Shown here: positions 11,586-23,370 of the stretch, piece after piece
Layout: each line of letters opens with the position of its first letter
Position numbering within the stretch: the first letter of the stretch is position 1
DNA from: Corylus avellana
Taxonomy: Eukaryota > Streptophyta > Magnoliopsida > Fagales > Betulaceae
Direction: 5' to 3'
NCBI RefSeq assembly: GCF_901000735.1
Contig: NC_081548.1
Location: forward strand, 8,245,468 to 8,309,467
DNA length: 64,000 nucleotides
Notes under the pieces: model-generated
The model's database searches: none
Seen by the model: only the letters and a program-made list of their open reading frames with translations
Told to the model about the DNA's origin: nothing
Made by a program: the position numbers and the translations under genes

Positions 11586-11597
11586 TTTGCCAAAAAT

Positions 11598-13152
11598 TGA
11601 TGTGGTATTTTTGTGTCAAAAAATATCAATTATAAAAATAACCACTCGCAATAGAACGAATCTTTGTAGGATACGGCTATAGAGAGGGTGTCGAACCTCA
11701 AGGACTGCAGGGGTTTAATTATCAAAATTCGAAAGATTAAAATTAACTTAATTAAAAGAGAATGATTTGTTTGTGTGAATTTAAAGTGCATAAAATAAAC
11801 GGAAATAAAAAGAGTAAATAGATGAGAGAGAGAGTAGGGTATTGACTTCACCTCTATCCGCACAACAATGGCTAATCATAATTAATCATAGAAATTCATT
11901 CTATGCATGTTATAAATAAACAAGAAACTACCTTATTAAAGAATAAGCATAATCTATCTTCGGTTGGCACGGATCGTCCACCTAACCACTAAGATGCGGT
12001 ACGACCCGTTTTCCCTAGGTATAAATTATCAAATTCTTTAACAGGATACACACAATCAATGAATAAGCATAACCCATCTTCGGTTGGCACAAACTGTCTA
12101 CCTAAATTACACTAAACTAGGGTGTAGTACAATCCGTCTTCCCTAGGCATGGGCTATCAAATCCTATTGATCATATGTCAATTAAACCCATTGTATAACC
12201 ATCATCCTCATAATCACAGAAAACAAGAATGATTTGATTTCAATAAAAGTAAAATACTTTCTAAGACAAGAGAAGAATTTCACAAATATTGATATTGAAA
12301 TTTAAGAACAATTGCATTTAATAATTAAGAACATAAATCAATTGTAGCAATCCTCATAGTTATACAATCAACATGCATAAATTGAAAATCTAGAAAGTAA
12401 ATACAATCAAACCATTGTGCTTGGATAGGGCTACATCAACACCCTATTACAGAATTAGCCGCTCATCGGGGTGCTAAAATGGCCTCCTGCCATGGATTAT
12501 CTCCTCTTCAACTTGTCAAGCCTCCAAGAAGATTTTTGTATCTAAAACTAAGCACACCTTCTCTTGAAGGTTAAGGGTCTATTTATAGGGAGCAAGCCAG
12601 TCCTAGAAGCCCTAGGAAACCTAGAAATTTCGGAGATTTAAGTCCAAGTCCAATTAGGATAAAGAAAACCTAAGTCCAAATCGGAATAGGATTCGCCCAG
12701 AATTGCGTTCCTATCTTGCGGGGCGATTTTGGTATTGCGGCGCTCCGAATTAGGAAAATTCTATTTCACAATGATTTGTAGAAATTTGAGTTAGCTTTCC
12801 ATTGCCGCTTGAATCACCTCAATCGGATATTTGAGCTAAAAGTTATGACCAAAATACCGATACGTATGCAGAATCCAAATTTGAATCCAATCCGATTTTG
12901 ACTCCAATTTGAGAAATTCCGAATTAATCATTTTCCTTATTTGATTAAACTTAACCATGATTGGTTAAGTTTAACCATATCTTCTAGGCCTTCTCAAAGT
13001 GTGCTTTTAAGCCCAAAATCAATGGAATTAATTGCATCTTTATTTATAACCTGAAAACAATAAAAACAAAACAAAATCAAACAAATAACAACGCTAAGGA
13101 ATTAACATATGCAAATTAAGGGGCTTGAATGTACAACATTCGGCGCTTATCA
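11598..13152 (-). repeat. LTR3 (inverted LTR)
   Basis: The reverse complement starts TGATAAGC at 13152 and ends CCACATCA at 11598, then continues for nine bases of the primer-binding site (ATTTTTGGC) inside the 12-base spacer 11586-11597. It shares the LTR1 leader, including the segment about a rosette of ATCCATGGCA and TAGCACCCCGATGAGCGG, and so is closer to LTR1 than LTR2 is. Confidence 0.92.
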
Positions 13153-13157
13153 GCTAC

Positions 13158-13313
13158 AACTCTACAGGTTCTGTTTATAATAATTTCAACAATTTTCAGC
13201 ATTATAATCATAGAAATAATTGGGAAATAGGTGAATCTTCTAATCAAAGCCATCGAAAACCAGAGGTTCATCCGACCCTTTTGGTTGTTTCCGAGTCAAC
13301 ACAAGGAGGTTGA
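13158..13313 (+). other. Right half of the reading frame interrupted by the LARD-like element
   Basis: The frame ending at 5454 continues here (NSTGSVYNNFNNFQHYN) to a stop at 13311-13313. Asn, Phe and His are enriched. No domain is recognised. From 13314 to 13742 I see only more decayed sequence with many stops and an (ATT)n run near 13690. Confidence 0.5.
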
Positions 13314-13686
13314 GTTCACTGTTCTAGATTTGGCTAGGGCTGATATACACCTAAGGGGTCCACATCCTTTAAGGATTGTTAGGACCATTGAGTAGAGCTC
13401 CAGGGACCCGTGGCCTACAGGCATACACCGCTACACTCCAACGACGGGTGAACAAGTCAGTCAACCAGATCCGGATTTTGGATATTATAGGGGTCACCTG
13501 AACAAATACAAGGGGTGTCTGACTTATCCCGATCATAATTGAACTACTCTTGTTATTATTTTTATTTTTACAGACAATATTGGTTTGTAATAGTAATTAG
13601 AGCCACATACAATTATTTAGTTTGTAATATTTAATACAATTATTCAGATAATTGTAAAAATTGTACTGAAAAATTATAAATATAAA

Positions 13687-13717
<31 letters not shown>

Positions 13718-13742
13718 GTGTTGTTACATCTACTTTCTAAAA

Positions 13743-14561
13743 ATGGCTATTAAAGATAGCATTGATTCCTTTAGAGTAGAAAATCTCAATGGGATGAATT
13801 TTAAAATGTGGAAATGACACATTACTTATGTACTCACACATGACAAAACACAATGCATCCTTACATTTAAGAAGCCTGATCTAGTTGACCTAAATGATGG
13901 AAAAGCCAAAAAGAAGCATGAAAAAATGGATAGAAGACAATTTAATGGTGAGAGCCACACTTCTTCACAACATGAAGGACAACAACATTCCTCTATTTGA
14001 AGGTCACGAGTTTGCCAAAGAAATTATGGAAGCACTAGAGGCAAAGTATGGCCCAAGATCTAATACACACGTACAATTGCTATTAGATAAATACAGCTAT
14101 GCACGTATGAGTGAAAATAATACCAGCATTTTGCATAGGATCTTGCAAATGCTGGTCATTTTGTATCAGATAAAATGCGGGTAACCACCATACTTAACAG
14201 CCTTCCTTTATCATGGGAACATGTGGTGACTTCTTTAACACTTAGTGAAAAAGAAGTCTCCATGATTTCTCTACCAGTGCACCTAGTACTCAAAGAAGAG
14301 AGAATGAAAAGAAGAAGGCGAGAAGGAACATCTAGCAATTTGATGATGGCTCAAAACTCAAATCAGACCGTTCAAACTCCTACATTCAGAGGCAAGCCCA
14401 AGAAGTTCAAAATAAAATGGAAGGGTAAGCCAAACGGTAATGTAAAAACTAAAGGAGCATGCTTCAAATGTGGAAAAGTTGGACACTTCAAAAAGAATTG
14501 TCCAAAACTCAATAGCGATAAAAGACAAAAGGAGATTGTAATGACGATCACTAAAGCAATG
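13743..14561 (+). pseudogene. Copia-type gag remnant
   Basis: From ATGGCTATTAAAG the frame reads like the start of a Copia gag (a DUF4219/UBN2-type capsid region), with a stop replacing the codon after FKMWK and frame changes near 13890 and 14170. The frame at 14175-14561 ends with CFKCGKVGHFKKNC, a CX2CX4HX4C zinc knuckle. The sequence breaks off at the assembly gap at 14562. No LTR was found next to it. Confidence 0.8.
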
Positions 14562-14661
14562 NNNNNNNNNNNNNNNNNNNNNNNNNNNNNNNNNNNNNNN
14601 NNNNNNNNNNNNNNNNNNNNNNNNNNNNNNNNNNNNNNNNNNNNNNNNNNNNNNNNNNNNN
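14562..14661. other. Assembly gap (100 N)
   Basis: A placeholder-sized gap. It separates Copia gag from a copy of the oxidase 3' flank, so the joined sequences need not be neighbours at this distance. Confidence 0.95.
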
Positions 14662-15005
14662 CTCTACTCTTTTATCCTCAATAAATTGATGATCCGATTC
14701 AATAAAAACCCGTTTGCATGTGTTTGTAACAAACATTTTGTGGCCGTTGACGTCTTATCTTTTATTACGCTGGAGCAACTCTTATCTTCTATCTGCAATC
14801 GCTATTTCCCCTCTCTCTATCTCTCATTCTCATGCAAGAGCACAGACAATGGATCAGTATTCCATACTATTTCTTTAAAATTTTAAAATTACGTAATTTA
14901 TACTATAGCTTGAAAATATTACTTATTAAAAATGTAGCTTGTTAATATAGGTAATAAAAAAGAATTTTCCTTTTCAAAAGACTCTCCTTTTACTTTTATA
15001 AAGAC
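14662..15005 (+). repeat. Copy of the oxidase-gene 3' flank (inverted relative to 59640-60015)
   Basis: From CTCTACTCTTTTATC to about 15005 this matches the reverse complement of about 59640-60015, the sequence directly downstream of the oxidase stop codon. It includes the TCAATAAATTG poly-A-like signal. The coding region itself is not present on this side of the gap. Confidence 0.75.
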
Positions 15006-15255
15006 TTTTTTTATTCATAAAATTAAAAAATAATTTTTTGTCTAAAATTTTTTTACAACATAGAGAATAAGAACTTGATAAAAACATACTCAATTTTCAA
15101 TTATAATATACCACATTTTTAATAAATAGCATTTTTTTTAAGCATTTTAATGCTAAAAAATAACCAAAATTTCGTAATTTTAAAATACAATTTAAAAAAA
15201 TTGTTGAGAATTCTAATTCCCGACAATGTCAGTAGCGCATACGTACAAGAAACAA
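14880..15255. mobile_element. Foldback-like repeat, second copy at 53870-54160
   Basis: The left part (GTAATTTATACTATAG, then TTATTAAAAATGTAGC) is partly complementary to the right part (ACATTTTTAATAAATAGC, then TTTCGTAATTTTAAAA). The right part also matches the region 53870-54160 in reverse orientation. This looks like a miniature inverted-repeat element, but the exact ends and target duplications were not established. Confidence 0.55.
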
Positions 15256-15503
15256 ATGTGCACTTGCTGCTTTAAGGTCCCACAAGGAAACCAGACAGAA
15301 AAAAAAGACCACACTCGTATGGTTCACAGGCTATGAAATGACTTCAATTGGGGTGGTTTTCCCCATGCCACCCACTTTGGTATTTCATCATCTTACTGTG
15401 AACGAATTAATGGATGATGATTTCTCTGAAGAGGATTATTAATTTGTATGCTTAGAATTTAGATGACACTATGAGGGTGTTAATAATTTGTTTATATTTT
15501 TGG

Positions 15504-15894
15504 GTTAATAATTTTTTTGATATTTGAATTTTGAGGTTTTTTAATTTTTTAATTTTTTTTTTAGGTTTTAAAACATGACAAAATTAGTATTTTAGATTTT
15601 AAAAAAGATCGAATCACCACCTCTAATTTGAAAAATTCTATGGAGGTAGTTGAGCCACTCCCAAGGCCGGTCTGGGGGTGGCTCAAGGGCTATGGGGTGT
15701 TTTTGGCCGCCCCTTTTTGACAGCCACCCCCAAGGTCAAACTTAGGGTGGTCGGCCACCCTCAGAATTTTTCAAATTGAATGTGGTGATTCGGTCTTTTT
15801 TTAAATTTGAAATATTAAATTTCTCATGTTTTAAAACTCAAGGAGAAAAATTAAAAAACTTTAAAATCCAAATACCAAAAAAGTTATTAATTCT
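15504..15894. mobile_element. Palindromic miniature element with CCACCC core
   Basis: About 115 bp at the left (GGGTTAATAATTTTTTTGAT...) is the diverged reverse complement of the right arm, which ends AAAAAAGTTATTAATTC. The centre holds GGGGGTGGCTC and GCCACCCCC blocks. There is no coding capacity. The core resembles those at 16800, 25900 and 45830. Confidence 0.7.
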
Positions 15895-16267
15895 ATATAT
15901 TTTTATATTTTTTAATAAATTTAATAAATTAATTATTAAATTTATGAAACCTATCATTGACTTATAGCGTACAAATTAGAAAAAATAATGACATAACACA
16001 AATCATTTGATTTGATGGTGGATAGATAGCTTTAAATGTGTGTTGACATGGAATGTTGAGGGTCATTGGATATATGGAACGGCCAAAGAATTGCCGATCC
16101 ATCCTATGCCCTCTCTTTCATCATCTTGAAGGTTCTAGCTACTATTTCAAATTAGATTAACACGTGCTATGTATCTATTTTGTAAAACTCTAAAGTAACA
16201 ATTCTAATTACTATCTTCTTATGTGCCATAATACAAATATAAATACTTGGAAGTAACAATTTTTACA

Positions 16268-16303
<36 letters not shown>

Positions 16304-17500
16304 AATTAAATACTATATATTACAAAATCAACAAAGAAATCGACAATAGCAATATAACGATCACATGAAACCCTGCCAGATTGTGTATAAAAAGATGGAT
16401 GGCTTTAGCTTACTAATGTAGATAAATTTTTAAAACAAAACAAGACCAAAAACAAAAACAAATGGGTGTTCCTACCAAAGGCCATCAATCATGTCTTGAA
16501 AATCTTGGCACAATCTTGATGCAGCAAGTGACTTGAGTCCCTTTGGCANNNNNNNNNNNNNNNNNNNNNNNNNNNNNNNNNNNNNNNNNNNNNNNNNNNN
16601 NNNNNNNNNNNNNNNNNNNNNNNNNNNNNNNNNNNNNNNNNNNNNNNNAAAGTTGGCCCCAAGTTAACCGCAAGTTGAGGCTGTATCATTCCTCCTTCCT
16701 CCGTTAGCCTAAACTAACGGAATGCCAATGTCGTCACATACAAATACCATATGTCTTAAAAAAAATTAAACCCTTAAAAATTTTTTTTTTGAAAAATGAT
16801 GGGGGTGGCCCAGTCACTCCTTTTTGGCCATTGCCCACCCCCATGCCCTCTGGGGGTGGCTTGGCCATCCCATAATTTTTATTTTTATTTTTTATTTTTT
16901 TTAGGGTTTAGTTTTTTTAATTATTTTAATTATTTTTAGGACATGTGACATTTGTATGTGACAACACGTGCATTATGTTAGTTTGGGTGACAGAATGTGA
17001 CAGAGGTACTAAATTACTACTTTCCCATACGTCATGTATCATATATAAAATGATTTGAAACCTATGTGGGAAAAAATAAAAAAATAAAAGTAAAAACCTA
17101 CTAACAATGTAATTAGCCCTTAATATTATTATCATATTGGGAGTCAACTGTAAAGATATTACAAAATATATTTTTTATAAAAAGTAAATGTTTAAAACTT
17201 TATAATTTTTTATATATTTTGAAAAATTTTACAAGATTTAATGAAAAATCTTAACGAAAATGGTAATTGAAACAAATTGAAAGTTCGATATCCTTAATTG
17301 AGAGTTTTTGAACTTTGTGAGGATAATTTCAAAACGCGTAAAAGTTTATAAGGTTTTCTCAAGTTTCTCCTTTATCTTATGTTTTTTCTATGCCAACCAC
17401 TTCAAACACACAATATTAAGTTATTAACGGATGTGATATGTTATATATTAGGGTCCAAAAAATATAAAGAAAGAATGGAATATTCCCTCTAATCTTAGCC
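15895..17500. other. AT-rich region with an assembly gap and a foldback element
   Basis: It holds a (TA)n tract near 16268-16300 and a 100-N gap at 16549-16648. An inverted repeat has arms at about 16705-16760 and 16935-16985 (ACTAACGGAATGCCAATGTC against its diverged complement) around a GGGGGTGGC core. The minus strand next to the gap (16478-16548) reads PKGLKSLAASRLCQDFQDMI, which could be a piece of an exon, but it is too short to name. Confidence 0.5.
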
Positions 17501-18258
17501 GCTAAGCATCAATTTATACATTTAGAAAAACAAAATAATAATAATAATTCATTTTTCTACGTTTGTCTTCTCTCTCACTCGGCTAGCTAATCATATGATC
17601 ACTACCATTGGTTGCTATTTTTAATTTAATAATTCCATTATTTTCTAGTATTTTCATTATTTGTCATCTACTACTTGTCTTGATTCTTTTGCTTTCAGTC
17701 GCCATCCGTTCCTTGTAAGCAACATTATCATACTAATAGATCCATGGATTTATGTTGCATACCAATTATTGGGAAAAAAAAAATTATGGTAAATATTCAA
17801 CTTATTTAACAAAACATAGGTTAGATTTAATAGAAAATTTTAACAGAGCGGTTAAATTTGTCAAAGATGTATTGCGCAGGGGCTAAATTATTCAAATTGA
17901 AAATATAGGGACTAAAATTGCACACTTACATCAAAATCCAAGGGTGATATTTATATCATTTGCATCAAAGTCCAAAGGTTATATAGATCTTTCAAATTAA
18001 AGTAATGCTACTCTTCACATTAGTCACGTTGGGTATTTTAAGCAACTGACAAAAGAAGTCACTTAAACTATGCCAACAAGGCAACAATGTTAGACAATAT
18101 AAAATAAATGTGAATAATAACATTACTCTTGAAATTAAGTTATACTTCTTAACTTTAAAAACAGATGGGAAAAATAGTTTTTGAAGTGAGTTGTTACATC
18201 CCTTGTGTACATATCAATGAAGTATTTTTTTTTCTTATAAAAATAGAGCATGTTGCGT

Positions 18259-18567
18259 TGTTGGAATAAGTGGCTCATATTCTACTACAGGCACATTGGA
18301 TGTAATTAGTTTATGTGGGCTTAGAGACAAATAAGTTATGTGGGGGGAGGGGGGGGGTATTTTGGAGTTTTCCAAAATACTTATAATTAGGGTTTTCCTA
18401 TAAATATATTATGTTGTAACCCTAAATCATTGAATAAAAAAATATAGCTGCTGTCTCCTGTAGACATATACACATTGCCGAACACATAAATCTGTGTCTT
18501 GAATCTCTCTTGATCTCTTTCTTTTCGAATTTCATATTATTCTTCATTGTTATGCACGGTAACAACA
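18259..18567 (+). mobile_element. Solo LTR (copy in B1)
   Basis: It starts TGTTGGAATAAG and ends GGTAACAACA, with TATAAATA near 18400. Flanking bases are TGCGT and TGTGC, decayed from the TGCGC duplication that is intact in the second copy. No internal region remains. This is a Copia-like LTR left after recombination. Confidence 0.8.
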
Positions 18568-19346
18568 TGTGCTAACAAAACAATATTATAAATATAATAA
18601 GAATTTCTCCAATCCAAATTTGGTCTATGATTTATTGAACCGTCGCTTTGGCTAACTCGCGGGTAGTAGAGTTTGCCTCCCTTCTAACATAAACAATATG
18701 CCAATCAAGCATCTTATAAATTTCGATTCGCAACATTAACTACTTGAAGAGCATTTTGTCAAATAATTTTTTTATTTTTTTTTTATTTTTAAGAGTTAGT
18801 AAAAGAATCTTATCGGCCAAATTAATTAAGACCGTTTGTTTTTCACCAACTTTCTTATAATATATGTTAAAAGAGTTAAATTAATTTTGTGTCCCATTTT
18901 TCAAATGTTTGAAGGAAGAGAACAAATTGTTATAGTGCGCCAGCTCGGCAAAGAAAAAACGAAATATTTTCTTTGTCGTGCAATGAGCACTTGCTCTCAT
19001 TGAAGCCCAATTGAGAGTGATGAGATAGATTAGTTTTTGGAACATGCGTGCTTCGGTCACCATCCATTGCCTCATGCTTCAACCATTTTAACACAATGAA
19101 ATGAAAGGACTAATCCTATAAGTCATTTTCAAGTCATTTTTGCATTAGTATTTTTAATTGACTTGACTTTTATAGTAATAGGCCACGCAGATTCAATGGT
19201 AGAGAAAACAAACTTGATCACTAAGTCTTAGCTATAGTATCGTGACATGAGTGCTGCAAAGCATGAGCATTAAGGTCGAAAGAATCTTAAAAAAAAAAAA
19301 AACAAAAACAAAACAAAAAGAAGCAGGAAAAACTTTAGAATGGGTT

Positions 19347-19470
19347 TCCAAGAGGTAGCTCAATCAGCTTGGGATCATGACTTATGAAGCGAAAGTCACT
19401 AGTTTAAATCTTTCTTCTCCTCTTATACAGACATGTCCCCCCCCCCCCCAAAAAAAAAATTAAAAAAAAT
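19347..19470 (+). mobile_element. tRNA-derived SINE (copy in B1)
   Basis: AGAGGTAGCTCAATCAGCTTGG resembles a polymerase III A box and CACTAGTTTAAATC the B box. A C-run and an A-rich tail follow. It belongs to the same family as the minus-strand copies at 26219, 29431 and 30048. Confidence 0.7.
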
Positions 19471-20650
19471 AGCATTAGAACGAAATCACCAAATGGCTCA
19501 CCAACTCTCTTTTGCCCTTTGTCCACCATTTTCTTTAGTGTTTAAGCTTATAAGATGGTAAGTTTGGAAATGATTCAGGGAAATTCTGATAGGGTTGTAA
19601 TTTTCTCTATTTTAACATTAAGAATTTATTTATTTGGACAGAAAATAGAAAAATATTTTCTGTTGAAACTATTTTTTAGCGTTTGGCATGTATGAAAAAT
19701 TGTTAATATATATTTTTTAATATTTTATACAATCATATTAACCTATAAAAATCATTTTTTATTCACAACATAAAAAATATTAATATAAAGTATATATTTA
19801 AAAAAAAATTAGGGTAAGTTTATAATAAATCATTAGGTCAATGCGTGAAAATTAATAATGCTCCCAATTTTATTTTATTTTTTGCTTTTAACTCGTTAAG
19901 TTTATCGAAAAAGTGTTATAAACCCTCCCGTTACATTTTCTTCTAACTTTATAATGTCCGTCAATCCAACCCAATACGCACCGTTTTGCCTGGACAATAA
20001 AAAAATAGATTCTTATGCTTTTGTTGACATAATCGCAAAGCTGACAGGAGGAAAAATGATGGCCTTCCGTTTTGATGAATATACAATGACTTACTTTGGC
20101 CATGAACTGGAGGAATAAATTTCAAGTTCCAAGGAAATAAAAACAAGAAGCTCAAAATTTGTGTATATTTGATTCTTTTGGCCTCCTTCTTCTGGGATAT
20201 ATATATATAACTTCACAAAGTTTCTTGAACAGCAGCGTCATGAATTTTCATGAGTTTTTAGAAGACTCACTAAAGTCCAAAAACTCTCAAATTCAGCCCG
20301 CAAACTTTTAATTTAATGCAATATACTCCTCTGTCAGTTTTTGGCATTAACTCTTAACACAGAGGCTATAAAAAATACCAAAATACCTTTAAATTTTTTG
20401 TTTTTGTTATTCAAATTTGAAAATTGGAATTGCATCATTCCATCCCTTTTGCAGTTTGTTTTAACGCCAAAGGGGAGAGATTGCATCAAATTATTCAGAG
20501 GCTCAATTTTTATTCTTTTGACTCCAGTATCCATCTTTCCTTTGGCCTTTCGGTGCCCTTTACTGCAAGATTATAAAAAGATTAGAGAAAACATTATTAC
20601 TCGCATAGAGAGAGAGAGAATGAAAACGACTTGAGTGGAGCGGAAACCAT

Positions 20651-23370
20651 AAAGCCCATGAACCATGGCCACCATTATCAACATCATCATGAAGCAAACT
20701 GATCATTCACTACTCTTTGCGGTGTTCAGATCACAATATTTCTCTCTTCTTTTCTTCTGGGAAAAGTATAAAAAAATCTCTTTAACTAACCACGGTTTTT
20801 TTTTTATTTAAAAAAAAATAATATGAGTGTGAGTGTTGAGTCTCATGATGAGAAAGTAAAAAAAAAAAAAAAAAAAACTTAATATGCATAAGTGAACGTA
20901 AGCCTATTAGCTTAGGTTTTTGGGCTAGAACAGTGTTCAAATATGTATACCAATGTCCCTCTCAAGGCTTGCAAAAAGACCAAAATAACTATAAATTTTT
21001 GTAAAAAAGACAAGAATACCCCTATAAATTCCAAAACAAATAATAATAATAATTTTTTTCTTTAAAAGAATGATTTTTTTTTTTTTTAAACTGCCACTCC
21101 TTTTTTTATTTTTAAAATTTTTAGTTTTAGTTTTTATTATGGGTATTTCAGTCATTAGGGGGCTCATTGACAATTTTTCGAAGTTTTGGGGGGGGGGGAG
21201 GGAGGGGGGAGGGAGACATTGTCAATTTGGTAGTAATTTGGGCGGTACATGGACTTTTCCCAAAATTAATAAAGCACAAAACTTTTTATTTAAACCAAAA
21301 AAAAAAAAAAAAACCAAGGGTGGATACATACAAAAAATAAAGTTTGGTGCTTCATAGCTTGAAATTAAATTAAATTGGTCTAGAATTCAAAAAATAGGAT
21401 AAATGTAAAATTAGACCATATAGGTGGCCTAAATTACAAATCGCTTTATGTCGTATGAAAGTGAACTTAGAGGTCCTTAGAATATGCAAAAAAAAAAAAA
21501 CAATTTAGTCCATATAGTCAAATTCTATTAAAACATTTGACGAAAATTATGTTAGATGTCACGTGAATGCTAATAAAATGGTGACACATGTCACTCTTAA
21601 TAAAAAAATATAAATATATTAAACTAAAATTTAATTTTCTGATTTTTTTTAATAAAAAAAAAAAGAAAAAAGGAAAGGGGGTGGCAGCACTGCTTCGATG
21701 CTTCCAGAGACAAATGTATAATGTAGTAACTAGTAAGTTGGTCCAGAATTCTACTGCTGGGAAAGAATTGGTCCAAACTTCTATATGAAAAACTGCATTC
21801 TCCTCATCTGCACTCATGAAAACAATATGGATTTTGGCGAAAGAAGTATGACATTTTAATTCATGGGTTTGGGACATTACGGGCATATGAATTTTCTTGT
21901 TTGAGAGGTCCAATGCATTCTTAAAAATTATGGAATGTTTTTGATGGGTCCAGGCATTCAAATTCTGGAATTGGTTTATGTGTTATGTGTGGAGGCCAAA
22001 GCAAAAAGATTGTTGGATTACTTTCTTTTGGGCCAGGGCCAAGCTAAAATGTGTAGTCTCAAGTGCAAATTTTGAAAGTATATTTAATAAAAAATTGCAA
22101 AACCGGGGGTTGTCATGGTCCACCCCGATCTGTGCATATGTTCGTCTCTGTTGACGTAGCAGGCAATTAAATTTTGCTAAAGCTATTGAAAAACCTTGCA
22201 TACAAAAAGAAGTTACAGTACTAGGCGTGCGAGTGGGTGTGCGTGAGGCTTGTTAGGCTTTAGATTTTGGTCTCATTCAATGTTCAAAATTTTACTTGTA
22301 ATTTCTTTATCGCCCAAGTGTTTTGGTGTGAAAAGATGAGTCCTTGTGTGTTCCATTGAAATTTGGCATGTAAACATTACTTGGTAGTCATCTGGATGTC
22401 ATCTAGGTTTCATGACGGGTTTCTAACGTCCCTAGATAGTTTATTGTATCATTAGGGTGTTTTTATGGGGTTCTAACATCTCTAGACTTTTTAGTGTTCA
22501 AAGGGTGTGGAGCCCTTTCAAGGGGATTTTGGGAAGAAAAATATAAAAGTGTTTAATTTGACACAAGATGGTAGTATGTGTGGTCTCAATGTCACATTTT
22601 AAAGTTTGGTGGCGTAATTGTAAAATAGGTGTTTGTTCGGGGGGCCAATGTATATATATTTTTCCATTTTGTATAAATAAGGATCATTTGTATTGTAATT
22701 AAAGCACAATGTAGCCCTATAGCGCTCTATCCTAGTGGTGGACATAAATGTCTAACACCGAACCAACTGTAAAATATAGTCTAAATTTATCTATTTATTC
22801 CACTTTATATTTAATTCTCCATTGCATATGAATTTCATCAATTATTACAACCAACCAATTTGCTTCATAGCTTGAAATTAAATTAATTAATTTTTTTTTA
22901 AATTTTTTTAACTATCTAAATTTAATTTTATCATAAATAACTTAAAATTAAATTTAAACTGTTAAAAAGGAAATCACCTAATCCAAATATAGAGTGCTCA
23001 AATTCAATGATGGATGGCATTCCCAAGAGGAAGCTGGTGAATTAGCTCATCCAAGCACTTGTAAGAAGACCCACCAACCTGGACTGCTCTCTTTGCCAAT
23101 TTCCCCAACTCAATTGCTTTCTCTCTTGCCTTCTTCCCTCTCCCTCCTCCCATCAACTCTTTCACCGCTTCACAAATCACTTCCCGCCTCACAACCTTCC
23201 GGTCCCAGCCCACCACCGGGACCCGAAGCGCTGCCTTGACCTCCTCCACCAAGAACTTGGCACTCAGGTGCTGCTCATTTTGCATGGGCCACGCCAATAT
23301 TGGAACCCATCCCATTCCATCCATCAACATGATCTCCAACACCGAATTCCATCCATAATGGCTCAAAAAC
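20651..23370. repeat. Segmental duplication A, copy 2
   Basis: Nearly identical to 1-2722 and directly attached to B1. The match stops sharply at 23370 (CTCAAAAAC), inside the glycosyltransferase, where unrelated LTR-like sequence begins. Confidence 0.9.
23004..23369 (-). pseudogene. UDP-glycosyltransferase 3' fragment
   Basis: A 120-codon frame covering the end of the PSPG box (SHYGWNSVLE, VPILAWPMQNEQH) and the C-terminal helices, ending GNAIHH. Its last 30 codons are in the correct frame, unlike the copy at 2367. A small rearrangement after SVLE replaces the usual SLSMG. The HCGW Cys is Tyr, as in the other copy, so that change predates the duplication. The first 300 or so residues are missing at the duplication breakpoint, so it cannot encode an enzyme. 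Confidence 0.88.

Larger units (their letters stand above)
5455..13152 (+). mobile_element. LARD-like LTR retrotransposon with an extra inverted LTR
   Basis: One insertion bounded by 5-bp target duplications GCTAC at 5450-5454 and 13153-13157. It holds a direct LTR pair (5455-7004 and 10071-11585), an internal region with a gag-like open frame but no pol, and a third LTR in opposite orientation (11598-13152). Both outer ends are therefore the TGATAAGC end of an LTR, which a normal element cannot have. The primer-binding site (TTGGCGCCGTTGCCGAGGA, about 7008) and the purine-rich tract before 10071 fit the Athila-like branch of Gypsy elements. It lacks protease, reverse transcriptase and integrase, so any movement needed a helper. 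Confidence 0.85.
17501..20650. repeat. Segmental duplication B, copy 1
   Basis: From GCTAAGCATC this stretch is nearly identical to 61311 onward, up to the end of the window (matching about 20205 here). In the second copy it is the upstream region of the oxidase gene; here it has no coding region beside it. The part 20206-20650 joins B1 to A2 with no clear gene. Short open frames inside are identical in both copies but are low-complexity and unrecognised. Confidence 0.88.

Noticed and set aside
16478..16548. Small exon next to a gap (PKGLKSLAASRLCQDFQDMI)
   Set aside because: Too short to identify and cut by the gap; mentioned only within the regional entry.
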